From assembly GCF_011605345.1 (NCBI RefSeq), contig NZ_JAAOXM010000002.1:744001-808000 (forward strand): a stretch of 64,000 bases of DNA, read 5' to 3'. Positions 1 through 8,909 of this stretch are shown here, piece after piece. A program made the position numbers and the translations under genes. Below the pieces are notes generated by a model. That model ran no database searches and had not been told where the DNA came from. It saw only the letters and a list, made by a program, of their open reading frames with translations. Every line of letters starts with the position of its first letter. Positions within the stretch are counted from its first letter, which is position 1. This DNA comes from Burkholderia sp. D-99 (GTDB taxonomy: Bacteria; Pseudomonadota; Gammaproteobacteria; Burkholderiales; Burkholderiaceae).

Positions 1-2
1 CC

Positions 3-590
3 GCGAACGGCGCACGCGTGCTGCTCGTCGACGGCGATCTGCGCAAGGGTTACCTGCACGACTATTTCGGCGTCGCGCGCGAGCGCGGCTTCGCCGAGAT
101 CGTGTCGGGCGACCTCGCGCCGCACGACGCGATTCACGCGAACGTGGTGCCGAACCTCGATTTCGTCGCGACCGGCGCATTGCAGCCGAACCCCGATGCG
201 TTGCTCGCCGACGAGCGGATCGCCGCGCTGCTCGGCGATTGGTCGGCGCGCTACGACGCGGTGGTCATCGATTCCGCGCCGATTCTCGCGGTCGCGGATG
301 CGGTCGTGCTCGGCCGGCATGCCGGCGCCGTGCTGCTGGTCGCCCGCGCCGGCGCAACGCGTCTCGCCGAGCTGGGCGAAGCCGCTCGACAACTCACGCA
401 CAACGGCATCGCAACAGCCGGCGTGCTGCTCAACGGCGTCATCCCGCGCGCGGGCCGTTACGGCGGCCGCTACGGCGCCTACCGCTATACGCGATACGGC
501 GACGCGCCGCGTCGCGACACCCATGCATCGCCTGCACGGCGCGCACTGCGCGCGCTGACGGCACGGCTTCGCCAAGGAGGTTCGCGATGA
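3..590 (+). CDS. Exopolysaccharide BY-type tyrosine kinase (Wzc-like), C-terminal part, 5' cut by window edge
   Basis: Only the last ~195 residues are visible; the frame is open to the window edge, so the gene starts upstream. Seen: a Walker A'-like motif (VLLVDGDLRKG) at the start of the visible part, a Walker B-like VVIDSAP some 85 residues later, and a tyrosine-rich tail (RYGGRYGAYRYTRYGD, five Tyr). This is the signature of bacterial tyrosine autokinases, inner-membrane copolymerases that set exopolysaccharide chain length and export by cycles of tail phosphorylation. The P-loop and the membrane domain must lie upstream. The stop overlaps the next start (ATGA), so it is translationally coupled to the glycosyltransferase. 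Family call is firm; the polysaccharide made is unknown. Confidence 0.88.
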   Translation, partial: ANGARVLLVDGDLRKGYLHDYFGVARERGFAEIVSGDLAPHDAIHANVVPNLDFVATGALQPNPDALLADERIAALLGDWSARYDAVVIDSAPILAVADAVVLGRHAGAVLLVARAGATRLAELGEAARQLTHNGIATAGVLLNGVIPRAGRYGGRYGAYRYTRYGDAPRRDTHASPARRALRALTARLRQGGSR

Positions 591-1843
591 GCGACTCGAT
601 CGATCTCGGGCGCAACGCGCGCCCCGCCACGGACGCATCCCGAGCGCCCGTCCTCACCCTCCCGCCCGGCCCCGCCGCGGGCACGGCGCACGGCCCGCAT
701 CCGCGCCTTCGCATCGTGCTGGTCGTCGAAGCCGCGGGCGGCGGCGTCGCCGTTCATCTCGCGGATCTGATCCGCGGCCTGAGCGCGCACGACGGCATCG
801 AGCTGCATCTGATCATTCCGCAAGGCCCGCGTTTCGACGCATCGATTCTCGACGCGGGCGTACTCGCACATTGCCGGTCCGTTCACGCGGTGCCGATGCG
901 GCGCGCGGTCGGCTGGCGCGACGCGATCACCGTCGCCCGGCTCTACCGGCATCTGCTGCACATCGGCCCCGACATCGTGCACAGCCACAGTTCGAAGGCC
1001 GGCGCGATCGCGCGCCTGTGCATCGGCCCCTGGCGGCACGTCTATACACCACACGCGGTGTATACGCTGAACCCGTCGCTGCGCGGCTGGCGCCGCCGCT
1101 TCTACGGTACGGTCGAGCGCGTGCTCGGCTGCCTGCGCTCGAGCCGGATCGTCGCGGTCTCGCGCGACGAGGCGGCGCATCTGCACGACACGCTCGGTAT
1201 TCCGGACCACCGCATCGACACGATCGTCAACGGCGTAACGCCGCCGCGGCTGATGCCGCGCGACGACGCGAGGCGTGCGCTCGGCCTGCCGCGCGATGCA
1301 GTGGTGGTCGGCTTTGTCGGCCGCCTCGAACACCAGAAGGGTGTCGATCGGCTCGTGCGCATCGCGCGCGGCGTCCATCGCCGGTGCGGCAGCGCGGTGC
1401 AATTCGTCGTGATCGGCCCCGGCGATTTCGACACGGCAGCCGGCCCCGATGCCGACGACGTGCCGCCGAACCTGCGCGTCGTCGGCGCGGTGGAAGGCGC
1501 GAATCGCTACTTCTCCGCGTTCGACCTCTTTGCGCTGCCGAGCCGCTACGAAGGCTTTCCGTACGTCTGCCTCGAGGCAATGGCCGCGCGCGTGCCGATC
1601 GTCGCATCGAACGTGGCCGGTGCCGCCGAACTGATTCGCTCGCACGACATCGGCCTCGTGGTACCGAACGACGACGATACGACCGACTTCATGCACGCCG
1701 TCGTCACGCTCGCTGACGACACGGCGTTGCGGCGCGGCATGCGCGCGAATTGCGCGCACGCACTCGAACACTATTCCGCCGCCGCGATGGTCCAGCGCAC
1801 GCTCGCGCTCTACCGCAGCCTCGCTCACCAGGAACCGAAATGA
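587..1843 (+). CDS. Glycosyltransferase family 4
   Basis: 418 residues; likely transfers a sugar from a nucleotide donor to the growing lipid-linked repeat unit at the cytoplasmic face of the inner membrane. Seen: a GT-B N-terminal Rossmann start (LRIVLVVEAAGGGVAVHLADL, residues ~40-60), the family's GFVGRLEHQKGVDRLV segment opening the C-terminal domain, and the EX7E-type motif EGFPYVCLE followed by VPIVASNVAGAAELI. The start at 587 is chosen because AAGGAGG lies 6 bases upstream and the ATG overlaps the kinase stop. An unusual ~35-residue proline/alanine-rich leader precedes the fold. Donor and linkage cannot be read from sequence. Confidence 0.88.
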   Translation: MSDSIDLGRNARPATDASRAPVLTLPPGPAAGTAHGPHPRLRIVLVVEAAGGGVAVHLADLIRGLSAHDGIELHLIIPQGPRFDASILDAGVLAHCRSVHAVPMRRAVGWRDAITVARLYRHLLHIGPDIVHSHSSKAGAIARLCIGPWRHVYTPHAVYTLNPSLRGWRRRFYGTVERVLGCLRSSRIVAVSRDEAAHLHDTLGIPDHRIDTIVNGVTPPRLMPRDDARRALGLPRDAVVVGFVGRLEHQKGVDRLVRIARGVHRRCGSAVQFVVIGPGDFDTAAGPDADDVPPNLRVVGAVEGANRYFSAFDLFALPSRYEGFPYVCLEAMAARVPIVASNVAGAAELIRSHDIGLVVPNDDDTTDFMHAVVTLADDTALRRGMRANCAHALEHYSAAAMVQRTLALYRSLAHQEPK

Positions 1844-2994
1844 CCCCGACCACCCACGTAGCACTGTTGCATGCGTACAGCGCGCGCAATTCCGGAGACG
1901 GCCTGCTGGTCGATCTGTCCGTCCGGTTGCTGCGCGAGGCATTCGGGGATGCGATCCGGATCTCGATCGTCGCGGCCGATCCGGCTTCGTTTCCCGCCTA
2001 CGACGACGTCGCCGCAGCACCCGTGCTTGCCAACCACGGCGCGAGGCGGGTGACGGGCGCGGCCCGCTTCGTGCTGCCGGTCCACGCGAACAAGAGGCTG
2101 CACGACTTGCGAGGCCTGCTCGATCGCGTCGATTTGATCGTCGGCGTCGGCGGCGGCTATCTTCGCGCGCTCAATTGCCTCGAGGCACTGAAGCTGGAAG
2201 CTGGCCACCTGCTGCAGATGCGCGCGGCGAAGGCCTCGGGCAAACCGGCCGTGTACCTGCCGCAAAGCATCGGCCCCGTGCGGCCGACATGGCCCGTGGG
2301 CACGCACCTGCGCCGCCTGCTTGCGTCGTTCGACACGGTATTCGTGCGGGACGACCGCTCGTCCGCGTTCCTTGCCGCCAATGCGAACACGCGCCGCGCG
2401 CCCGATCTCGCCGTGCTGGATTTCGAGCGCCACAGCGACACGATCCTGAAGCGGGCCGCCCGCTCCGGCGACGGCACGCGGCACATCGCATTCGTGCTGC
2501 GTCGCCCGCCGGCATGGAGCCGCTCGCAGTGCGCGCGTTACGCCGCATCGATCACACGGCTGATCGAGCGCGTCCGCCCGCGCTGCCGCATCTCGTTCGC
2601 GGTGCAGAGCGCCTGCCGCGGCAACGACGACGCCGCGTACTACCGCGACATGGGCATCCAGGACGCACTCGTGCCGCTCAAGACGCTGCTCGCGCACGAT
2701 GCGCCCGACTGGGTCGTCTCGGTGCGCCTGCACGGCGCGCTGGAATCCGTGCTGCAAGGTGTGCCGGCGTTCCACGTCAGCTACGAGCGCAAGGGCTTCG
2801 GCGCGTATGCGGACCTGCATCTCGACGACTGGGTCGTCAACGGCGCGGCGTTCGATCCGGACGCCGTCGCCGACAGGATTCTCGCCACCGGCTCGGCAAC
2901 CGCGTTCTGGCATTCGGCCCGGACGGGGCTCGACCGGATTCGCACCGCGCGCGAACACGTAGTCGACGCGTTGCGCGCGGCTCGATACGCGTGA
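1840..2994 (+). CDS. Polysaccharide pyruvyl transferase family protein
   Basis: 384 residues. The family (PF04230, WcaK/CsaB-like) moves pyruvate from phosphoenolpyruvate onto a sugar of the repeat unit as a ketal, adding negative charge. Seen: N-terminal YSARNSGDGLL, where the family has an N(x)GD loop; LIVGVGGGYLR at ~100-110; YLPQSIGPV; and the C-terminal VVSVRLHGALESV with the conserved RLHG. The ATG overlaps the preceding stop (ATGA). Its place between a glycosyltransferase and a flippase supports pyruvylation of this operon's polysaccharide. Some family members act on other acceptors, so the exact sugar is open. Confidence 0.85.
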   Translation: MTPTTHVALLHAYSARNSGDGLLVDLSVRLLREAFGDAIRISIVAADPASFPAYDDVAAAPVLANHGARRVTGAARFVLPVHANKRLHDLRGLLDRVDLIVGVGGGYLRALNCLEALKLEAGHLLQMRAAKASGKPAVYLPQSIGPVRPTWPVGTHLRRLLASFDTVFVRDDRSSAFLAANANTRRAPDLAVLDFERHSDTILKRAARSGDGTRHIAFVLRRPPAWSRSQCARYAASITRLIERVRPRCRISFAVQSACRGNDDAAYYRDMGIQDALVPLKTLLAHDAPDWVVSVRLHGALESVLQGVPAFHVSYERKGFGAYADLHLDDWVVNGAAFDPDAVADRILATGSATAFWHSARTGLDRIRTAREHVVDALRAARYA

Positions 2995-3011
2995 CGACCT
3001 GAAGGCTGCCA

Positions 3012-4295
3012 ATGCTCATTCGACTCACCCTCAGATTCGCCGCGCTCGGCCTGAAGTTCGGCCTGACGATCATCATCGCGCGCGCGCTCGGCTTCGATGC
3101 GTTCGCCGTCTACGGGCTCGCGGTCGCCGCGTCCGTCGTCGCGTCGAAGCTGCTCGGGCTCGGCTTCAGCACGGAACTCAACCGCCGGCTGAGCGCGAGC
3201 GACCCGCTGCCCGCGATCGGCGAGGCGCGCAGGCTGGGCACCGCGTTCGCCGGGCTGTATCTGCTGATCTGCACGTCGCTCGCGATCGCATCGCTCGCCG
3301 GTTTTTCAGCCGGTGAATTCGGCCCGTCGGCGCGCGTACTGGGGTGCGTCCTGCTCGTTGCGCTCGCCGAGCACGCGGCATTCGAAACGAATACATGGAT
3401 GTTCTCACTGCACCGCGCGCGCGCGGGCTCGTTGCTCCAGTTCGTCCGCACCGGCGGATGGGCCGCCATCGCGTGCGCCGGCCTGCTCGTCGGTGCGATA
3501 CGCTCGATCGAAGCCGTATTCGCGCTGTGGTTCGTGTGCAATGCGTGCGTCGTGGCCGTGTCGTGGCATCGCATCGGCGTGCTTGCGCGACGGGCCGGCC
3601 ACGCGGGGCGAATCGCACGCATGCCGGCGGCCCGCGACATGATCGAGGTCTGGCTGCGAGGCCTGCCGTTCTACGCGGCAGGCGGGCTGCTGTCGATCCT
3701 GCAGTACGTCGAGCGCTTCATCGCCAATGGCCACGCAAGTGCCGACTCGCTCGGCCGCTATGTTTTCGCGTGGTCGGTCGCCAACGCCGTGCAGGCGATC
3801 GCCTTCGCGACGGTCGTCGCCACGGCCGCGCCAGGTTTCGTGCGTGTGCTCACAGACGACCCCGCCGACTTCCGTCGTCGGCTGCGCCGTGCGGTGGCGG
3901 CCAGCGCGGGGCTGGCGACATTGCTTTCCGTCGCGATCCTCGCCGTGCACGACGACCTGTTTCGGCTCGCGAACGAACGGGCCGGTGCGCACGAGGTCGT
4001 GTTGCTGGCGGTACTGCTTGCGTCGTTCGTGCTGCGCGCGGCCGCCGACGTGCTGTGGGCGGCCGCGATCGCGTTGCGGACCGGCGTCGCCGTCACGCTG
4101 TCGATGGCAGGCATCGCGCTGGTTTGCGTGCCGACCGCGTGGTACCTGATCGCGCGTTTCGGCACGACCGGTGCGGCGCTCGCGCATCTGACGGCCAGCA
4201 TCGCGATCGTCGCCGCGCTGGCGCCGATCGTCCTGCGCAGCGTGCGAACCCACGCGGCCGGCGCGATCCGGAGGAGCGTACCCGATGCTGCATAA
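3012..4295 (+). CDS. Polysaccharide flippase (Wzx/MATE-like membrane protein)
   Basis: 427 residues, about a dozen hydrophobic segments spread over the whole length, few motifs, as usual for Wzx-type oligosaccharide flippases of the MOP superfamily. Expected role: moving undecaprenyl-linked repeat units from the cytoplasmic to the periplasmic leaflet. It follows the pyruvyl transferase by 17 bases and overlaps the next gene by 11, the usual place for Wzx in a Wzy-dependent locus. No substrate can be inferred. The alternative, another MOP-fold transporter, is unlikely in this context. Confidence 0.82.
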   Translation: MLIRLTLRFAALGLKFGLTIIIARALGFDAFAVYGLAVAASVVASKLLGLGFSTELNRRLSASDPLPAIGEARRLGTAFAGLYLLICTSLAIASLAGFSAGEFGPSARVLGCVLLVALAEHAAFETNTWMFSLHRARAGSLLQFVRTGGWAAIACAGLLVGAIRSIEAVFALWFVCNACVVAVSWHRIGVLARRAGHAGRIARMPAARDMIEVWLRGLPFYAAGGLLSILQYVERFIANGHASADSLGRYVFAWSVANAVQAIAFATVVATAAPGFVRVLTDDPADFRRRLRRAVAASAGLATLLSVAILAVHDDLFRLANERAGAHEVVLLAVLLASFVLRAAADVLWAAAIALRTGVAVTLSMAGIALVCVPTAWYLIARFGTTGAALAHLTASIAIVAALAPIVLRSVRTHAAGAIRRSVPDAA

Positions 4296-5427
4296 GCTGA
4301 TTGGCGCAGGGCCGCCCCTCAGTCGCGGATTGACCCGCGCGATCGCGGCGCTGGCCGTGTTGCTTTACTGGATCGTCTATGCGAAGGCCGGCACGTTCCT
4401 CCCGGAATACGTGTTCCGCGACGCGGAGAAGATCCAGAGCCAGATCGGCGGATCGGGCGACTACGACGGCACCTCGTTCGATGCCGTCGCGAAGTTCTAC
4501 ACGATGCTGGGCGTCAGCGGCACTCACGCGTTCACCGCCGCGGTCGGCGCGCTGTTCATCTGCCTGATGATCGCGCAGGGGCGCCGTATCGGTTCGCTCG
4601 CGGCGAGCCTCGTGCTGCTCGTGCCCTGCGTGTTCTTCAACCTGTTCGTCGCGAGCAAGGACACGCTCGTCGTGCTGATCGCGATCGTGCTGGCCAGGGT
4701 CGCGCAACGCCGCCCGGCGCTCGCCGCGATCGCGGCGGCCGTCGTGCTGTACAGCGCCTACGCGGCAATCGTGCGCAGCTATTTCGTGCTGATCCTCGGG
4801 GTCGCATTCGCCGTGCTGCTGTTCCGGCGAGGCTCATGGCGCCGCAGGACGCTGCTGATGCTCGCCGCGCCGCTCATGCTCGTGCTGCTGCCGAACGACG
4901 CGTATTACCTGCTGCTGCATCCGCGCGACATGGCCGCGGACTACCTCGCATACGGTTCGCCGTACGGCGCGCGCACCAGCTTCCACAACCCGGTCGCCCC
5001 GACGTCGTTTTTCGCGTTCTCCGTCGATTACCTGTATGCGACGCTGCGGCTGAATCTGCCGGTGCTGTTCTCGCCCGGGCCGAAGGAAATCGCCATGCAG
5101 GCGTTTGTCTGGATCGCGCTGGCCGCCGTGTGGCGGCGCACGCCCGGCGACGGCCAGCTGGCCCGCGACGTGCTCGCGTCGCTCGTCATCGGGCATGTCG
5201 CCGTGTCGATGCTGTTCGAGCCCGATCTCGGCAGTTACACGCGCCATTTGTCGAGCGTGTCGCTGCTGTGCGCAATGCAGTTCGCCGGCTTCGCGCGCCA
5301 GCTACGCCGGCTGGGTCGCTCGACGCCCATGCAGGGCGCCGATGCTGTCGCCGAAGGCGGTGTCGAAGCGGACTCGCCTCCGTCCGCAATCTCGCCTTCG
5401 CGGCACCCAATCCGGCGGGGCATGTGA
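4285..5427 (+). CDS. Multi-pass membrane protein, probable Wzy-like polysaccharide polymerase
   Basis: 380 residues with roughly nine to eleven hydrophobic helices and a larger loop in the N-terminal third (about residues 38-75, rich in D, G and S) that would face the periplasm. Polymerases of Wzy-dependent pathways are poorly conserved and are usually recognised by topology and position; both fit. It overlaps the flippase by 11 bases and the acyltransferase by 4. The hydrophilic C-terminal ~40 residues, rich in G, E and S, look like a cytoplasmic tail. No catalytic motif can be named, so the function is inferred from context. Confidence 0.62.
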   Translation: MLHKLIGAGPPLSRGLTRAIAALAVLLYWIVYAKAGTFLPEYVFRDAEKIQSQIGGSGDYDGTSFDAVAKFYTMLGVSGTHAFTAAVGALFICLMIAQGRRIGSLAASLVLLVPCVFFNLFVASKDTLVVLIAIVLARVAQRRPALAAIAAAVVLYSAYAAIVRSYFVLILGVAFAVLLFRRGSWRRRTLLMLAAPLMLVLLPNDAYYLLLHPRDMAADYLAYGSPYGARTSFHNPVAPTSFFAFSVDYLYATLRLNLPVLFSPGPKEIAMQAFVWIALAAVWRRTPGDGQLARDVLASLVIGHVAVSMLFEPDLGSYTRHLSSVSLLCAMQFAGFARQLRRLGRSTPMQGADAVAEGGVEADSPPSAISPSRHPIRRGM

Positions 5428-6467
5428 GCGCAAACACACGACACCGACCGATCTACCAGAACATCCAGTCCGCACGGGCGCTCGCCGCGCTCGCTGTGGT
5501 CGCCTATCACTTGCACGTGCTGCCGTCCGGGCAGGCCGGCGTCGACGTCTTCTTCGTGATCAGCGGATTCATCATGTCGTGCGTCGCACCGTACGAGGGG
5601 CGCGATTTCCTCGTCAAGCGCCTGATCCGGATCGTGCCGCTCTACTGGGTGACAACGCTCGGCATCTACGCGATCGCGCTGCTTCGTCCTCACTGGCTGA
5701 ACACGACGACAGCAGCGCCCGACTATCTCGTCAAGTCGCTGTTGTTCATCCCATACGTGAAGGAAAACGGCCATTGGGGGCCGCTGAATCTCAACGGCTG
5801 GACGCTTGAGTGCGAGATGCTGTTCTATCTCGTCGCCGCAGCCGCGCTCGGCTGCGTGCGCGCGCGTCATGCGACCACGTTCGCCGCGCTGACGCTTGCG
5901 TTGCTGTGCATATGCGTGGCCGTTGTCGACCCATCTGGCGCTACCGTAGTCGGCCATCTCGGGCAGCCGTTCGTGCTGGAGTTCGGTCTCGGTGTCGTCG
6001 CGTACGGTGTGCTGCAAGCCGGCATCGCGAAGCGGATCGCCGCGCCCGCATGGGCTGCCGTCACCATTGCCGCCATCGCGGCAATCCCGTTGCTGCAGAT
6101 GCGCTACGGCACGCCGGAAGGGTTCGCGCGGGTCGTGCTGTGGGGTGGCCCCGCGTTCGTGCTGATCGTCGCACTCGTCGCGCTCGACCAGTGGAACTGG
6201 ACCCAAAGGAGCCGGATCATGGGAGCGCTCGGCGCCTCCAGCTATTCGATCTATCTGATCCATCCGTACGTGATCGGCATGGCCGGCAAGCTTGCCGGAC
6301 TGCGCGCCGATCCGCGCACGGGGGCGGGCCTTGGCGCCGCGTGCGCGATCCTCGGCGTGGCCTGCGTCTGCGGTTACGTCTGTCACGTATGGATCGAACG
6401 TCCGATGTTGAAGGCGCTGAACCGGAGATTCCGGCTCGCACGCGGCGCGGCTGAATCGGCGACGTGA
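5424..6467 (+). CDS. Acyltransferase family 3, probable exopolysaccharide O-acyltransferase
   Basis: 347 residues, about ten membrane helices. Seen: IQSARALAALAVVAYHLHV with the conserved RA(x)AxxxVxxxH of acyltransferase 3 (PF01757), followed by VDVFFVISGFIM and RLIRIVPLYWVTT, all typical. The family O-acetylates or O-succinylates sugars at the inner membrane. The start is a GTG at 5424 that overlaps the upstream stop (GTGA); no ATG fits the conserved N-terminus. It ends the operon and faces the convergent pilus genes 100 bases away. Target sugar unknown. Confidence 0.88.
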   Translation: MSANTRHRPIYQNIQSARALAALAVVAYHLHVLPSGQAGVDVFFVISGFIMSCVAPYEGRDFLVKRLIRIVPLYWVTTLGIYAIALLRPHWLNTTTAAPDYLVKSLLFIPYVKENGHWGPLNLNGWTLECEMLFYLVAAAALGCVRARHATTFAALTLALLCICVAVVDPSGATVVGHLGQPFVLEFGLGVVAYGVLQAGIAKRIAAPAWAAVTIAAIAAIPLLQMRYGTPEGFARVVLWGGPAFVLIVALVALDQWNWTQRSRIMGALGASSYSIYLIHPYVIGMAGKLAGLRADPRTGAGLGAACAILGVACVCGYVCHVWIERPMLKALNRRFRLARGAAESAT

Positions 6468-6567
6468 TCACAAACAGAAGACCACATGCACGGCCCGGAA
6501 TGCGACAAGCCGGACTCAGCTGGCTGCTATGGGCATTGCAAGCGTCGGATTCGAGCCGGTACCCGAA

Positions 6568-7257
6568 CTATCGGCCGATATCTGTCGCCGCCGAATCCGC
6601 CCGCCCACTGCACGTGGGCTGCCCCGGAATCTTCACGACACGCCCCGTCAACGGGCGCGGCACCCCCGGATACACGTTGAAGCGCTCGACGGGCTGCCCG
6701 TCCACCTCGGCCTTCTTCACCGTATAACGAACGTTGCCCGTCGCGGCGAGCTGCGCGCCCGACGCATCGCAACTCACCGACAGCGTCGCCTTCTCGCTGG
6801 CCGGCAGTTGCCGGACCAGCGCGCTGAAGCCGAGATTGACGACGATGCTGCCGGCCATCGCCTGCCGCTTCTCGCTCGAAGCGTTGATCACGGGCCTGAC
6901 GTCGAGCCGGTACACGGTTTCCGTATCGACCGCCTGCATCGGCTTGACCGCGATCGTCTTCGCTTGCCCCGGCGCGAGGCTCATGCGGAACGGATACGCG
7001 TACAGCGACGGCCGCTCGATGCCGCCGACCGGCTGCGTGGTTTCGTCGCCCACCGGCACGCCCGGATTGAGCAGACGCGCGAGCGATACGTTCACGAACT
7101 CGGGCCGGTCGCCGTTGTTGACGATCTGCACGAATTCGGTGTCCTTGCCGACGATGATCTCCTTCGGGATAACGTCAATCGCGGCGGCGGCGGAGCGCGC
7201 GCCGCCCAGGCAACCGAGCAGCGCGACGAGGGGCAACATCAAAACAGGCAATTTCAT
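6568..7257 (-). CDS. Alternate chaperone-usher pilus periplasmic chaperone (third chaperone of the operon)
   Basis: 229 residues with a clear signal peptide (MKLPVLMLPLVALLGC... cut near AAAA). Two Ig-like domains can be traced: domain 1 (~25-150) with NNGDRPEFVNVSLARLLNPG and SLAPGQAKTIAVKP, and domain 2 (~155-215) starting after LGFSALVRQLP, with CDASGAQLAATGNVRYTV. It is a paralogue of the chaperone at 9382-10077, with matching blocks (GNVR, LNPG/TNPG). It should cap a pilus subunit in the periplasm by donor-strand complementation. It follows the second pilin by 69 bases and ends the operon. A possible lipobox-like LLGC in the leader is noted, but a secreted form is more likely. Confidence 0.82.
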   Translation of the reverse strand: MKLPVLMLPLVALLGCLGGARSAAAAIDVIPKEIIVGKDTEFVQIVNNGDRPEFVNVSLARLLNPGVPVGDETTQPVGGIERPSLYAYPFRMSLAPGQAKTIAVKPMQAVDTETVYRLDVRPVINASSEKRQAMAGSIVVNLGFSALVRQLPASEKATLSVSCDASGAQLAATGNVRYTVKKAEVDGQPVERFNVYPGVPRPLTGRVVKIPGQPTCSGRADSAATDIGR

Positions 7258-7326
7258 ATCAGCACGGGAAAAACCGGATGCGAAGGTAATCGCGACAACG
7301 CCGGCGGGCGCACCGGCCCGCCACCG

Positions 7327-7881
7327 CTATGGCGCGACGGCCAGCGGCTCGAAAGTCAGCGCGAGCGTGCCCGTATAGGTGCCGGACGTGCTCTTGAAGT
7401 CGCCTTCCGGCGGGAACGCCGACACGGCGAGGTCGTAGAACCCGATCGAATCGACGTCGGGCGACGGCGGCTTCGGATTCCGGAACGAGATGCCCTGCCC
7501 GACCGCGAGCGGCTGCATTGCATTGCCTTCCGCACCGAACCGGACCGTCGGCGAACGGAATACCTGCGCCGGCTTCGACTGATGGACGATCCGCAACGGC
7601 TCGTCGAGCCGCACGCGAAACTGCCCGGTGGTCGACACCACGCGCAGCCGCGCCTGCACTTCGTAGGCGGTCTCCCATCCGCCGAGCTGCGCCAGCTTCA
7701 GGCCGCTATCGAGCGACCCGCCGTTCGCGTCGGTGACGTCGAGAATGTCCGGTCGGATCACGTGGGCCGTGATCTTGCTCTCGGTCTTGCCGCTGATCAG
7801 CAACATCCCGTCTTCCGCGGCCCCAGTGGCCGGCAGGCTTGCCAATGCGGCCAGCAACAGGCCGAAAATACGTGCTCGCAT
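7327..7881 (-). CDS. CS1-type fimbrial subunit (second pilin)
   Basis: 184 residues; secreted (MRARIFGLLLAALASLPATGA). The C-terminal half has the CS1/Cfa/Cbl pilin layout: GFYDLAVSAFPPEG followed by the ending TYTGTLALTFEPLA, very like the ending SYSGDLVMVFEPVA of the major pilin at 12469-13005. Two adjacent ATGs exist at 7884 and 7881; the second is preferred because AGGAGG lies 4 bases from it and only 1 from the first. It sits 8 bases behind the tip adhesin stop. Likely a minor or adaptor subunit of the same pilus. Assignment to the CS1 family is by eye and firm; the role within the fibre is inferred. Confidence 0.75.
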   Translation of the reverse strand: MRARIFGLLLAALASLPATGAAEDGMLLISGKTESKITAHVIRPDILDVTDANGGSLDSGLKLAQLGGWETAYEVQARLRVVSTTGQFRVRLDEPLRIVHQSKPAQVFRSPTVRFGAEGNAMQPLAVGQGISFRNPKPPSPDVDSIGFYDLAVSAFPPEGDFKSTSGTYTGTLALTFEPLAVAP

Positions 7882-7889
7882 CATGCCTC

Positions 7890-8909
7890 CTAGGATTTGG
7901 TGAAAATCATGAACGTAAGGACATCGCTGTAGTCGCCGGTTTTGACGATCGAATCGATCCACGTGCGGAAGGTCGGGGCGAAGCAGGTCCGGTTGTCCTT
8001 GTTCAGCGCGATCGGACGCTTGGCGGCGTTCGGCACCGTGAAACTCGCGGTGCCGCTGTCGAGCGTCAGGTCGTACGGAATCGTCAGGCTCGCGTCCGAC
8101 ACGTTCCGGAGCAGATAGCGATTCGCTGCGATGCCGTTCTTGCTCTGCGCATCGATGACGAAGTTTTTCGTGCCGGCGACGCCCGAGTAGGTAAAGCAAA
8201 GCTGGTCGGCGGGACGGGCGAGCGTCTTCTCGACGGCATCGCCACGGAACAATTCTCCGAGATCCCAATCCGGCGCGGCGACGACGACGTTAATCGCGGG
8301 CGGAGGCTCCGGTGGAGGAATGATGGGATCGACCACCTTGCACCCGGGGCTGCCGCCGAGCGTGCTGAGATAGGCGCCGCCCTTGATCTCGCCGATGTCG
8401 TCGCCGGGCGTGAAATTGCCAGCCCGGATGGCGACGGCCGGCCAGTCCTGGATCACCGAATTCGAAATCAGGACCGATACATTCGCGACATGGGCGTCTG
8501 TGTTCATCCAATCTGGATCGCGCTCCTCATATGTTCTGGCATACATGGCGTACCCATTGCCTTCATAGACGGTGCTGTGCGGCTTGCCGTTCATCGAGAC
8601 AACACTGGCCGCCTTGCTGCTGGCCCGCATGACGCCGTTCGAGTCGTACGTATAGACCAGGATCCCCCGGGATTGGAAATTCTTGCCATGCGTATGCCCC
8701 TGGGCCTTCTTGTAGTCGATGGTCAGGTTGATCGTGCTGGTGCCGTTCCCGTTGTTCTGCCACACACACGAACCGTAACCATTGCTGAGGTTATCCAACA
8801 GCAGGTTGTACAGCGGCGCCGCGTTTCCATGCATCGGCATAACGCCTGCCACCAGAATTACGCAACGCAATAACAGCGCCATTCCGCGCTTGAAAATCGA
8901 ATCGTTCAC
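7890..8909 (-). CDS. Two-domain tip adhesin of the alternate chaperone-usher pilus (CfaE/CblD-like)
   Basis: 339 residues. After a signal peptide (ALLLRCVILVAGVMPMHGNA) comes an N-terminal adhesive domain to ~residue 220, then a proline-rich hinge (IIPPPEPPP, ~228-236), then a C-terminal pilin-like domain (~240-339). Two-domain tip proteins with this hinge are the rule in CS1-type pili (CfaE, CooD, CblD), where the second domain docks into the first shaft subunit. Start is GTG at 8909, overlapping the upstream stop as GTGA; an in-frame ATG ten codons on is an alternative. The receptor cannot be predicted. The N-domain has several Cys and aromatic residues (VWQNNGNG, YTYDSNG). Confidence 0.8.
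   Translation of the reverse strand: MNDSIFKRGMALLLRCVILVAGVMPMHGNAAPLYNLLLDNLSNGYGSCVWQNNGNGTSTINLTIDYKKAQGHTHGKNFQSRGILVYTYDSNGVMRASSKAASVVSMNGKPHSTVYEGNGYAMYARTYEERDPDWMNTDAHVANVSVLISNSVIQDWPAVAIRAGNFTPGDDIGEIKGGAYLSTLGGSPGCKVVDPIIPPPEPPPAINVVVAAPDWDLGELFRGDAVEKTLARPADQLCFTYSGVAGTKNFVIDAQSKNGIAANRYLLRNVSDASLTIPYDLTLDSGTASFTVPNAAKRPIALNKDNRTCFAPTFRTWIDSIVKTGDYSDVLTFMIFTKS

Noticed and set aside
6464..6727. Plus-strand frame behind the acyltransferase
   Set aside because: Overlaps the chaperone gene on the other strand and lacks any motif.
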